A DNA stretch of 64,000 nt. It comes from Cenococcum geophilum 1.58. Taxonomy: Eukaryota; Ascomycota; Dothideomycetes; Gloniales; Gloniaceae. Below, piece by piece: positions 47,151 through 58,689 of the stretch. Made by a program: the position numbers and the translations under genes. A model generated the notes under the pieces. It worked only from the letters and a program-made list of their open reading frames with translations. It ran no database searches and was not told the DNA's origin. The DNA is taken from contig KV748182.1 in NCBI GenBank assembly GCA_001692895.1, positions 1,926,341 to 1,990,340 on the forward strand, in the 5' to 3' direction. Position 1 is the stretch's first letter. The number at the start of each line of letters is the position of its first letter.

Positions 47151-50100
47151 ATTAATTAATAATTCATTGCTTAACGTCCGATTTGGATCCCTATTGGGCC
47201 CACGCGGACTACTCCTTATTTACATATAGGGAGAAAACTCTATTTAAGAAAAATAAGAAAACCCCATAATCCATCTCCCCGCCTTTTAGGACTCGCCTAC
47301 TTAGCGCCTACGAGTTGCCTATAGTGCTCTACTACCTTACTGTTTAACCTCTTTAGGAACCACTGCTGCCGTAACAAGCCTACGGACGCGCTAGTATTAT
47401 AAACTATTACTCTACTACTGTAGAGTTACTAGGGGGCACCTGCTGCTTGCCCCCTTGCCTTCTATTACCATTTCCCTTATAACCTAGAACTGATTTAGCA
47501 CATTTTGACTAATAAGCCACTGGGTGACCGCCTTAAGGCCTTTTTATATTAAGAGCAGTGTATTATAGTTCTTTATGCCAGCTGCTAAGAGCATTATTTC
47601 TCAATTGGTGTGTAGGGGGCATAGTAGTATTACGTGTTTTGGTGTCTGTTTTGGCCAGCTATATTCGCATCTCAGGCTACCTACTAGGACACCCACCTAG
47701 TAAAGCCAATCTTTTAGTCCTATTATTCCTGTTCTTAAGAGTGTTGCTATTATATTTTCTGCCTTTATTAGGCCTTCTTAGAGCCCTTAGGTATTTACCC
47801 CCCATGGCGTTAACCATACTATAGCTTAGGTTCGTCTTGCCTAAGTCAGCCTCTATACCTTTAACTCCTATTTACCTCTCTAGCGTTAGTCCAACCAGTA
47901 TTACATTGCGGTAGATGGTTTCCCGGCGTTCTTACGTGTTCTACTTTAGCTCCTTTCTCTATCTTACTATCTTTGCTAACCTCTTACGCGTCTCCCTTCC
48001 TCCTCTATATGGGCCTGGGCCCTAAAGCGGCACTATTTTTCTTCTGCTTTCTTTACCTGTTTCTCTAATATCTCTTCCCTACTTTAGGGTTGTTAGTTTA
48101 TTCTCCTATAGGGCACCCTAAAGTCCTTCTATAGTTTACTTAGGCGTGTCTTAATATACTTTATGACATTAGAGTTATATTTATTTTACGTCCTTTATAT
48201 TGCAGCGGCTTTAATATATAACTATAGGGGGGGAATATTAGATTCCTTCTTAAGCAGTGCTGTGGCCGTTCGCTTATACCCGCCTATAATACTCTAAAGG
48301 CAGGCTGTCTAGACCTTTTAAAGTGGTTTAAGGAGTAATTTAGGGGGGCCCTTCTTAGTTTCTCCAATGGCCTAAATACTAGATCTATATGTCATGGTTA
48401 GCCGGACGACTGCTGTATATAGTAGGCGTGACCTCTAGAAGCATAGACCCTATGTAGAATTAACAATCCTAGATAAAGCAATAAACTATGCTTGGCCTTT
48501 ACGGGCCGCTTATGCCGCGTATGCGCTCCACCGGAGCTTGCTGTCTACCTATACTCCTAATACCCTTAGGCCCTAAACTGGTTAACCCCTAAAGCCTTAG
48601 ATGCGAATTATATGCTAGAGATCTGTAGATTGGTTGCGTTTTCTTATAAAATAGATTAGCTGGTATTTCTCTGGTGAGAATTGGACTCTATAACATTTTG
48701 CCTATTCTATATAAGTATTATAGGCTTTCTCTAGTGTTCTGCAATTCTCTATAGCTATTGGCCCGTATATAATTAGGTTTGTGTCGTTAACAAAGCCTAT
48801 CCCCTAGGTCGCCCTTTTCTTAAAGGAGTTAAGTAGGTTGCTTATAAAGAAAAGGAAGAGTATAGGCGAGAGGGGTAATCCTTGTGGTATTCCTGTTGCA
48901 ACTACAATAGGGGGGCTTTAGTATCCGCTAAAGACTAGTAATGTTTCTTTCTAGCCTATAAACCCTTGGATAAATTATATAATCTATTCTAGGAAGCCCT
49001 TTGCCCTAAGGATATATAGGAGACGCTTATAGGGTATATTGTTATAGGCACTACTAATGTTTAGGCTAAGCATTAATACTATAAAGTCCTTTTATATCGC
49101 CCATGCAGATTTAATGGTGGCAGTAAGTAGCGTAAGTGCTAATAGTATTAAGCGGTTCTTTCTTGCCCCTATTTGGCTTTGTGGTAGTAGGGCGTGTTCC
49201 TCTGCCGTGTCTGCTATGTGTTCCGCTATTACCCTTTTTAAGATCTTGCTAAGGGTGTTTTCTAAGGTAATAGGGCGGTAGCTTCCTGGGATTAAGTAAT
49301 TTGCTTTACCTTCTTTTTATAGGATAACCGTTGTTATAGGTCTTCTAAGTTGTGGGTAGTAGCCTATAATAAAGCATGCTTTAGCTATATCTATAAGCTA
49401 AGGTGCTATAAATAGCCTATAGGTTTTTAGGGCCTTATTTAAAATCCTATTTAGTTCTGGTGCTATATTATTTAAAAGGCGGCTAATAGTTCTAGCCATT
49501 TTCTCTGTTATTATGTCGCTGTTAACCCGCAGGCGAGTTATTAGTATTTCGCCTGTGATATTACTAAGGTTTGCTGGAGCTGGTTAGGGGAAGAACCTTT
49601 CTATAAGGATCTTTGCCTTCTTATTATTGTCGTTTATGGCCTATAATTCTCCTGCTCTTTATAGGGGTGGTAGGTATAGGTCTTCTGCTAAGCGCCCTGC
49701 CTTTTTCTTTGCCTATTTCGCTATAGCCTAAAGGCCCTTATTATAGGGGAGGCTTGGGTTAGAAGTATGCTTGTTTATAAACCATCTCTAGTTATTCCTT
49801 ACTTCTTTTTTTAGGGTATTCTTTAGCTGGTTTCTTGTGTCTTTATATCGTCTCTTATCTTTAGGGTTATGGCTGCTTATATATTTCCTTCTTGCTTATT
49901 ATTAGCTGGTAACCAGAACTACGTATTATGTAGACTATACGTGTCGCGCGTAGGGGCCCGGTTTTAAGATTAGGTAGTGCTCTTCTAGCCTATTTTTAAT
50001 CGCTGCCTGGATCCTTTCTAGTCTTTGGTTGATTTCCTTGGGGGTAGCTAATAAGCCTCGCTTGTTTGGTATTAAGTGGATTTCTTTTAGGTTTTAGAGT

Positions 50101-52740
50101 TGTTGTTTAACTGTATTAAGGAAACTATCTGTCTTAAGCTTCCTTATTGCGTATCTTTTTTTATTTAGTTGCGCTTTAGTATCTAGGTCTAGCTGTATTT
50201 GGATAGGGATATAGTCTAGGGTAAGTGCCTATTCTTCTTTAGGGTTGTACCTTTTAAGTCTCTAATATAGGCCTTCGTCTATAAATATGAGGTTAATTAT
50301 GCTTCTAGTGGTGCCTTATTGCTATATAATTGCTCCTAGGGGGGTGGCTAGCTTAAGGCCCTAAATATCTATAGCTCTTAGTAGGCACTCTAACTGTTAA
50401 TCTGCAGTAATATGGATACCCCCCTACCGCGGGTGGTAGAGGTTTATGTCTCCTAGTAGGATAGACTCTATACCTTTAGTTTCTAGTAAGCTTATTACCG
50501 ATATAATATTCTCTGTTTATAGGACCCCTTCGACCCTAGGGTTATATACATTAATAATTTATACCAGTCCCCTATATATTTGGATTATTATAACTATAAT
50601 ATCTAGGTTAACTGCCTGCTATAACTATAAGNATAGGCTAATAGCCTTACTAATTATAAAGCATACGTGTATAGCTGCTTTTGGTTCGTATAGGAGCTAG
50701 AATCCTTAAGGGCAGTATGTTGATTGTGTAAAGGTATTGTAATACGGTTCTTGTATAGTAAGGATATAGTGTTTTTCTAGGTCTAGACTGTCTAGTAGGG
50801 GCCTTACAAGGCAGTAGTTTGTGTTGCCGCAGTTATATTATATAATGGATAGGTGGCGGACCCCCAGTAAGGGTCCTTTAACTTTCCTTTATTCCTTACT
50901 TCTTCTATTTCTACTTTCTCTAGGATATTTAGAGCTTCTATCTCTTGTGTTTATACCCTAGTTACTACTTATTTTATATAGAGCTTTCTATTCCTATATC
51001 TTATATTCCTATTAGCGCTTCTATATCTAAATCTATTATTATTACCGGTTCTTCCCCTATTCTTACTAGTCGGCTATATACCCTTTATGGGTTGGCTGCG
51101 AATGTTATATTTGCCGTATTAAGTCTAATTCTTAATTGTCCTGGTCTTAAGCCTGCTATTGCTGTCTATAGGGGTCTTCCTACGGGGCGTCCTCTCCCTT
51201 GTGTCCCCTGTGACCCTTATATCCCTAATCGGTCTAGTAATATCGCACGGCGTCGCTTCTAGCCCGTTAAGGCTTGGGATGGCTGGCCTAGCCCTCTAGT
51301 ATTAAAGGTAGGAAACACTAGGAAGGCGCCTGCGTCCCCCTAGCTTATTACCTGTTGTTTCCATTTATATAACCTAGCGTGCAGTTATTCCCGCAGCTAT
51401 TAAGCCCTTACCTTCCGTCTCCTATATTTAATGTAGTTTTCTCTCTCCCACGCTTTATATGTGCTTTGGTGGCAGTTCGCGTATTTTGTTTAGTCTTAAT
51501 TTAAGTAATATCTTATATTATAGGGGCCTGCACAGTGGCCGCAGCACGCCTATACTGCGTATATAGATTAAGTGTATCCCTATTATATATAGCGATAGCA
51601 TTATTCTAGGCGTAGTCTATAGTTATAGAGCCTTATATTGTATATAAGGCCATTTATAATTATTCCTTTTTAGATAAGGAGTTTTTGCATTCCTAGTATA
51701 TGTGTACTAATAATAAGGGAGCTATACGTTCGTCCGGCGTCTCCCTAGCGAGTCTCCGGCGACCCTTATATCCTCTCGTTATTCTTATTATATACTTAGT
51801 TTACATTTTTCTATTAAAGCTATTGGATTTAGGTAATTTTAAATCCTAGTATAAGGCGTTCCGTTTGTCTTACTATCTCCTATATAATTGCTATATTGTC
51901 TACCTAGCGTCCCTTTTCTACCCTAAGGCTTATAGGAACTGCTAGGACTTTAACTAGGTAATCCTTACAGAGTACTTTTATACCAATACATTCTCCTAGC
52001 CTATCCCCTGCCCTTACGGCTTATTCCTTTGCCTATTAGTCCTTTAAGGTAACTCTAATATCTCCGCTCTTAAGGTATTAGACTATAATAGCGTTATAGA
52101 CCTCTTTATATATCTTTATAAGGACTTCTATTTCTAATTGTCCCTTAAGCCCCTCTACTTATTCTGTATTTGGTTATATTATAATTATATACCCAGTTAT
52201 TAACTTAAGGGGGGTAGGTTCCCTATGCTATAAAAGCGCCACTATAGCAGCCTAGGTGCGGTTTGCTGGTAAGGGGGGGTTATACTTGTTTTTAATTTTA
52301 CTTAGCCATTAGAGGATTTAATTAAGGGTTTGCTAGAGGGGCGCCTAAGGTTCGCTAAACTAGCGGAGCTATTCTACTAGCTGTATTAGTTTATTATGGC
52401 TAATAGTTACTCCCCCACAATTTTAAATACTAGACGCGTCTAATAGGCTTTATATTTTATCAGATGCCTTCTTAATAGAGGTATTTCCGCTTTATAGTGT
52501 GGTATTCGCCTGTCTTTGTTATAGAGGGCTATTGCTAGGCGTAGTTCTAGCGGTCGCGCGCGAGTGCGAGCCACCGTCGTTTAACGTGTGCCTTCCCTGC
52601 GATGCATGCATCTTAGGGGGATTCTCTGGGTGTTTTTTAGGGTTCTTTTGGTTGGTTTTGGTCTTTTTAGGCCAGGTGCAGCAAGAGCTCCTTTCTTAGG
52701 TTAAGATTATTAAGGACTTCTTAGTGGGACTGCCACTTCT
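47151..52740 (-). mobile_element. LINE (Tad1-like), copy 2, near full length, nested in copia
   Basis: A 14-bp target duplication, TAGTAGGGAATATA, lies at 47137-47150 and 52741-52754. It has the same layout as copy 1 (10370-15939): a 3' tail at the left, reverse transcriptase at about 48780-49500 with IPQGLPLSPILFLFF and GFVND at the active-site box (one catalytic Asp changed), an endonuclease at about 50300-50600, ORF1-like Cys/His knuckles (CANCHQST and a CCGHC-like pair) at about 51450-51550, and a GC-richer 5' end at about 52540-52690. It is less decayed than copy 1, with more CA/TG dinucleotides kept, but stops still close every long frame. One N base at 50632. Confidence 0.85.
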
Positions 52741-55700
52741 TAGTAGGGAATATAGAAGAAGGTATAATTAATATTAACTATAAGGCAACCGTAGAGGCCC
52801 TAGTAGAGGTTTATTTTAAAGTAATCGCTAGAAAAAGTACTATATTTATAAGAAGCCAAATTATTGGTTAACTAGACACTCCCTTAATAAGTGAAAAGAG
52901 GTATATAATAAGTTCCGTTAGAGTATAAAAAATGTTGGAAATTATAAGGTTACTACGGCCTACTTCTAAAGCTTCTTGGTTTAATATAAAGGTATAAAAG
53001 ATCTTAAGGGTAAGGTTAATGAGACCAAACAGCTCCTTATAAATATAGAAATTAAGGACTACTTACCTAACCAATACTTTACTAAGTATGGTAAGGTAAA
53101 TAGTATATAAACCGTCGCTGTTCTTAATAACTAATCTACGCTCTATTTTATTACGAAGTTAGATATCTTTAATAAGCTAAAGGAGAGCTCCGCGTTTTCC
53201 TTTAATAATAGATACTTAGTAAACGTCTTCTATAGTATTATGCCGGATACTAGAGCCGTAGGAGTATCTATAGTAGAAGAACCTTAAGTTCGAGCCCTTT
53301 AGCAGCTTAATAGCTCTATTTAGATTAACTATTTAACGGTAGGCTAATACACGATTCGTTTTAGTAAAGGTACTATAATCTCTCTCGGCATAATTAGGGT
53401 TTAAACCCCCTTAGGGTATATTACTTTTTACGTTATTCCTATAAATACCCTATTTTTATTTTGCATTAAAGATATAGATAAACTAGGCGTTAAGCTTAAT
53501 AACTTTAAGAATATACTTATATAGGGAGATAATTGGGTGCCTATTATACGTAAGTAGGGTTACCCTTAGCTGCTCTTTTAATAACTAGAAAAGAGTGTTG
53601 CTTAAAGCTATTTAACTAAGTTAGAGTTACGCCAACTACACCATTGTTTTAGTTACCTATTAGTTTACTAATTACTTAGGGTTCTTTAGTGAGTAGGCTA
53701 TAAAGTTAAGGTTAAGGCAATTAAGTATTTTATAAAATACTATTATTACTGCTAAATAAACCAGAGGTCCCCTAGCCGATTTAAGTTTACCCTTAAAGAT
53801 AACTATAACTTTAACTTCTGTATTATCGTTAACGTTATATATTTTAGCGGTAAGCTAGTACTCTAAGTTATTAACTTCTTAACCTCCTTCTAAGCCGCAT
53901 AATTTTTAAAGGATATATTAGCTAGAAACGTATAGGATACCCTTTAGTTATACTAGATTAATGTCTACCTAGGACCCCCTAATTAAATCGTCTATAATAT
54001 AGAAAAGAACTTTTTATTTATAGAGTTCCGATAATAAATAAAGGTAATAGTAATTAAGGTTAAGGAAGTCCCTATTAAGGTATATAATAGTATTAGAAAA
54101 GTAGAGTGATATTATACGCTATTACGCCGTGTATATAAGATTATCTCTTTAAAACTAAAGGACGCTAGTAAAGAACTTACCTTATAAATGGCTGTTAAAG
54201 CTATTAATAATTCCGCTAGCCCAGATAGACTTATACCTATATTACTAGTCTTTGGCGCCTACCCATAAATAACTAATAATTTTTTACTATCTCCCTCTAT
54301 TATATAATAAGCTAAGGCAATTTATAAGGCAATAAAGGAGGTGTAACGCCTTTATGCTATACGCCAGGTTAATAATGTACTAGGAATAAGAAATGGCCTA
54401 AATACCTTAACTACGCTTAATTTACTACTCTAGTCTAAAGTATACATATGGCGTAAAAGGGGAGGATAGTTAGGCCCATATTAACTTATTGTAATTAATA
54501 GTTAAACTTATACTATTTAGATGCCTTATAGACCCACCTAATTCCGTTTAACTATTATTAAGCCTTACTATAAAAATAATAATTTTAAGCCTTTATAGGA
54601 TACCCCAGAAGATACCCTAGAAGAAAACTACGATTAATATACTCTAAAAGGCGACTATAATCCTAATATAATTATAGTAGATGCGCCATAACTATAACGC
54701 GGTAGAGGTCGCCTAAAGGAATTACAAAATCGCTAATACCTTATTAATTTTAAAGAATAATTTATTACCGCCATTAAGAATAAAGTTAAGTTATTAATGG
54801 CCTTTATAATAGCTAAAGAGAAGGCTGACTTTAAGCTCGCAAAATAGCTCTAAAAGGAAGGTTATATTATAACCCTAGGAGCTCCTTTCTAAGCATCCGA
54901 TAAGTAGGAGATCGACGGTCTTATTATAAGAGGAGTCTTTAAATTTAAGAAATATAACCCTACTAAGTTTAATAGAGTTTGCATCTTTAAGTTAAGAATA
55001 GTTAATAAGATTAAGGGTAAAGCTACTAACGCCCTATTTAAGAAATTAAGGCTTATTATCTAAGGTTATAATAATAATAGTAAAGAGATAATTCTTATAT
55101 AATCTCCTATAATTTAACAAGCTAGTTAGTAAGTTATTATTATATTAGCTCCCTCCTTAATAAAGAATAGAATAGCAGTTTATTTATAAGATATTACTTA
55201 AGCCTACACCTAATTAAAGACATACCTTTAGCGCTTAATATTAGCATACCTTCTAGAGTAAATTCGCCACTAGTATCCTAAAGATATAATTATAGTTATA
55301 CTTAAGCCATTATATAGAATTATAGAGGTAGGAACTCACTAGTAGGCTACCTATAGCAAGCACTATAAAGAGAAGCTTTTAATAACTACTTCTATATTTA
55401 ATCCCTGCTTCCTTATTACAACTATAGGAACCCTATTTAGAATTGTTAGTATATAAACTAATAATATAATTATCTTAGGAGACGACTAATTCTTAGCTCT
55501 TAAAGAGGATAAGCTAGTAAAGGTAAATCTTATAGCAAAGCTAAAGGAAAAGCTTAACTTAACAATACTATTACTCTTTAATAGATGCATCCTTTCCCTA
55601 AACAAGGATTCCATTGCTTTACGCCAAAAGGGTTAAGGTAAGAAGATTAACGTTATTAACGTTAATTCTCTAAAGTAAGGATATATAGAGTAACGTGCTT

Positions 55701-56768
55701 GCAGAGCTTATATTGCTTCTATCTATTAACCTAAGGCTTTATTTAATCTCTTTATTACGGCTTAACACTAGAAACTAATTAAAAATAATATCTTTGCCCT
55801 AAATAAGCGTCTTTTCTAGTAAATAAACTATCTTGATTGGGGACTACTTTATATGCCTATTAATCTTCCTACCGCTAAGCTCTTTATATTTATTAATAGA
55901 TCGTTTATAAATAATAAAGATTTTAGCTCCTAGTTANNATATAAGATTATTATTANAAANNAATTTACTAAANANAATAACTTTATAATCTATNNTAATC
56001 TTATCTATTAGAGCTTAACTAAGAGTAAGCGTATTACCTAAAGTGTTTTGGTATTAGAGATATATAAAATAGTTAGCTAAGTTAATATAGTAATTATAAT
56101 TAAAACTACCCTAAAGATAATTATAGATTAACTTAAACTTCCTATTATCCCTATAATCGTGTGCACTAATTTATTTTCCCTCTATAAGTATTTAGTTAAG
56201 CTTGGTACTATAAAGAAGAAGCGCCTTATAATTAATATTATAGCACTTCGGTAATCCTATAAGCGTTAAAAACTCTTTAAGATTTAATAGATTAATGGCT
56301 AAGATAACCTGGTAGATATAATAATAAAGGCGAACCTAAATAAGGCACTAGAGACGTTTATTAATATAAATACTTTACGTGTATAAGTTAAAGGTTAGGT
56401 TAAAAGGGAGTCCTTAGAAATTTCTTAGTTACGTAAGGTCTTAAGATATCTAGGAACTTTAACCGGCGGTTAAAGTTATCTAATTAGTTAGATTCTGCAG
56501 ACCCTAACTTAAACTAGCTAATTAGGATTTTCTATCCCCGGGATAGAAAATCGCTATTGGCTCGCTTACCGCTAGCGCCTTAGCAGCCCTACTAATAAGA
56601 TACCTACCTATAACTTATAAGTAAGGAAGCACTATATGCTAAGAGGCAAATTTTAGGATAGCGAGACTTATATTATAATGGTAATAGTAAGTAAGGAGAA
56701 TTAATTTTTGTTTTGCTAGTTAAGCGGTATATATATATAGATAGCAACTATAAAAAAAGAGTTGCTAG

Positions 56769-56984
56769 TATTGGGAATAAAGGCAAATAGTTACTATATA
56801 AGGTATATTGCCGTCATATATAGCAAGTTGCCGTTACGTGCGGCAAGTTACCATTACGTGCCGCCGCGGCACTAGCGTGGTAAGGAACCTTAAGTTCCTT
56901 ACCCCTTTCTTTAAGAAGAACATAGAACAATCATTATACTATCTATGAACCGTAGCTACGTAATATCCCCTTATATAACCAACA
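56769..56984 (+). repeat. Right LTR of the copia element
   Basis: 216 bp, ending TATATAACCAACA; a purine-rich stretch (ATAAAAAAAGAG) lies just before it, as a polypurine tract would. It is similar to the left LTR, with transition-type differences. Confidence 0.85.
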
Positions 56985-57356
56985 AAATAGAAGGCAAGTT
57001 ACTCTATAGTTTAAGTGTCCGTAGTTATATTATACTATTATTAACCCTTTTATAGCTTATCTAGTAACTTATACACGTCTTCTATTTATATCTAGGGCAT
57101 TTTATCTAGAGTCGCTATAGTTAGGATTCTCTACTAGGACGGGCCCTATTAGCGACTTAGTTAATTAAGGTATAAGTATAGCAAGAAGGATGCATGCAAG
57201 CCTATATAATTGGATTGTTTATAATAAGGATCCAAAGCTAAAGAGAAGAAAGGAGAAGAAGACTAGCGCCGCTTAATATTTTATACAATCTTTACGTTAT
57301 ATAACGATAATCTACGGCAATTTATAGCAATTTGCTAGTACTGTAATATTACTCCC

Positions 57357-57940
57357 CCCTCTATAAAAGCCTGCCCTTAGGCTTTATAGTCCGTATTATA
57401 CCTATAGGGCGTTTTTATCTTTATACTTTTCCAGTAGCTTATTGTCTTTATTATACTAGCATTCTATTTATTTATCTAAGTATTTTAGTGGTTTAGGTTT
57501 ATTAGGGTAACAACTATAGAACTTTTAAAGCTTATAGGGACTACCTATAAAGTTTTATATAGAGTACTAAATAAGGTCTAGGTTATATCCTTTTTAGCTA
57601 ATATAATACTTTAGCGTTCCCCTCGCAAGTTTATAGGCCAGAATTTGTTTAACTTTTTATTTATTGTCGCTATTAACTTAAATTAGCAGGGGAAGTTTAT
57701 TCTTTTATCCGGGTAATAGGTTGTCTATAGCTTTTTATAGCTTATCTAGTAAGAAAATAGAGTAAACCTTTATTAAATTTGGGAGCTTTACTTTATATAA
57801 GTTGCCAATCTTCTTAAGAATCTTATATAGTCCTATTATCTGATAGTCTAGCTTATAGCTAGGCCGTTCTATCTTTTAGTTCTTTATTACAACCTAGACT
57901 ATATCGCCTATAGGAAAGTTAGGCTCGCGACTACGTTAGG
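57357..57940 (-). mobile_element. Ty3/gypsy pol 3'-end fragment, decayed
   Basis: On the minus strand, short runs such as RPSYKLDYQIIGLYKILKKI and VKLPNL correspond to the region after the integrase core of Ty3/gypsy polyproteins. No LTR is seen next to it. It is an old, broken fragment of under 0.6 kb. It abruptly meets unrelated DNA at about 57940. Confidence 0.65.
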
Positions 57941-58151
57941 AAAAAATTTACTAGCATTTTTGCAGCATTTGGCAGCATATTGCGGCCAAATACACATTTC
58001 GCGCATTGTAACGTATAGCGTATAGTATCAACTTAGGTGCGGTATAATGCCGCATTTAATAGAAACCAACAACGCGGTATAGCTAATTGCGCATTTATAG
58101 CCACCTAGGTAAGTAGTGCCTTTATTCTATTAAGCCTTTTTTACACTTAAT
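57941..58151. other. Junction DNA
   Basis: Between the gypsy fragment and a tandem repeat. It has a TTTTTGCAGCATTTGGCAGC stretch that is not RIPped. No feature is recognised. Confidence 0.3.
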
Positions 58152-58475
58152 ACGCAATTAACGTATAATGCCCTTCTCGCGTATTCTATATATCTTGCTT
58201 ACTTTAAGCAATAGACAGGCGTTGCTCTTCCTACACGGTTGTTATTAAGTACTTATCCCGCGTACTTAATAGTATTTACTTAGTCTACGCGGTTAGTAGT
58301 ATTTACTTATTTTGCGTAATTAACGTATAATGCCCTCCTCGCGTATTCTGTATATCTTGCTTACTTTAAGTAATAGATAGGCGTTGCTCTTCCTACGCGG
58401 TTTTTATTAAGTACTTATCCCGCGCACTTAATAGTATTTACTTAATCTGCGTAGTTGGTAGTATTTACTCATTTC
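58152..58475. repeat. 162-bp tandem duplication, 2 copies and a partial third
   Basis: Units start near GCGTAATTAACGTATAATGC (58152 and 58314) and share ATCTTGCTTACTTTAAG and GTTGCTCTTCCTACRCGG. They are diverged mainly by transitions. A partial third unit (GCGTAATTAGTATACTT) follows at 58476. No coding role is seen. Confidence 0.75.
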
Positions 58476-58689
58476 GCGTAATTAGTATACTTTACTTAGT
58501 CTACGCAGTTAGTACCCTTTACTTATTCTACGCAGTTAGTGTTCTCTGCTTATTTTACACGCCTAGTATACACTATATAAAGAATATATTTTAACCTAAT
58601 AGTAGTATAATATAACCTTAATACGCCTAATAACGCCCTTTAGTTAACCTACTATTTAAGTTTAATATTTACATTAGTTCTGCCGTAAT

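Larger units (their letters stand above)
45314..56984 (+). mobile_element. Ty1/copia LTR retrotransposon, decayed, holding a nested LINE
   Basis: Two 216-bp LTRs (45314-45529 and 56769-56984) and a 5-bp AAATA duplication (45309-45313 and 56985-56989) bound it. Without the LINE it is about 6.1 kb, a normal size. On the plus strand, remnants appear in the order gag-like, protease with a copia-type stretch (LGVKLNNFKNI), integrase, and reverse transcriptase/RNase H. It is old and broken: dozens of stops throughout, and the LTRs differ mainly by C-to-T type changes, which fits RIP. It entered the second-family LINE and was later entered by the LINE at 47151-52740. N bases occur at about 55937-55995. 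Confidence 0.85.
43190..57340 (-). mobile_element. LINE of a second family, fragmented by later insertions
   Basis: Read on the minus strand, pieces at 43190-43887, 44230-45029, 45222-45313 and 56985-57340 follow one another in LINE order. A GSYQPATPKNTLGK-like stretch (about 43300) marks the region before the reverse-transcriptase core, and an endonuclease GDFN motif (VVILGDFN) lies at about 44790. The outer pieces carry more of the endonuclease N-terminus. It is distinct in sequence from the LINE at 10370 and 47151. The rest of the reverse transcriptase and the 3' end are missing. Three later elements interrupt it: two solo LTRs and a copia element. Heavily RIPped, with stops throughout. 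Its outer boundaries are estimates. Confidence 0.6.
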
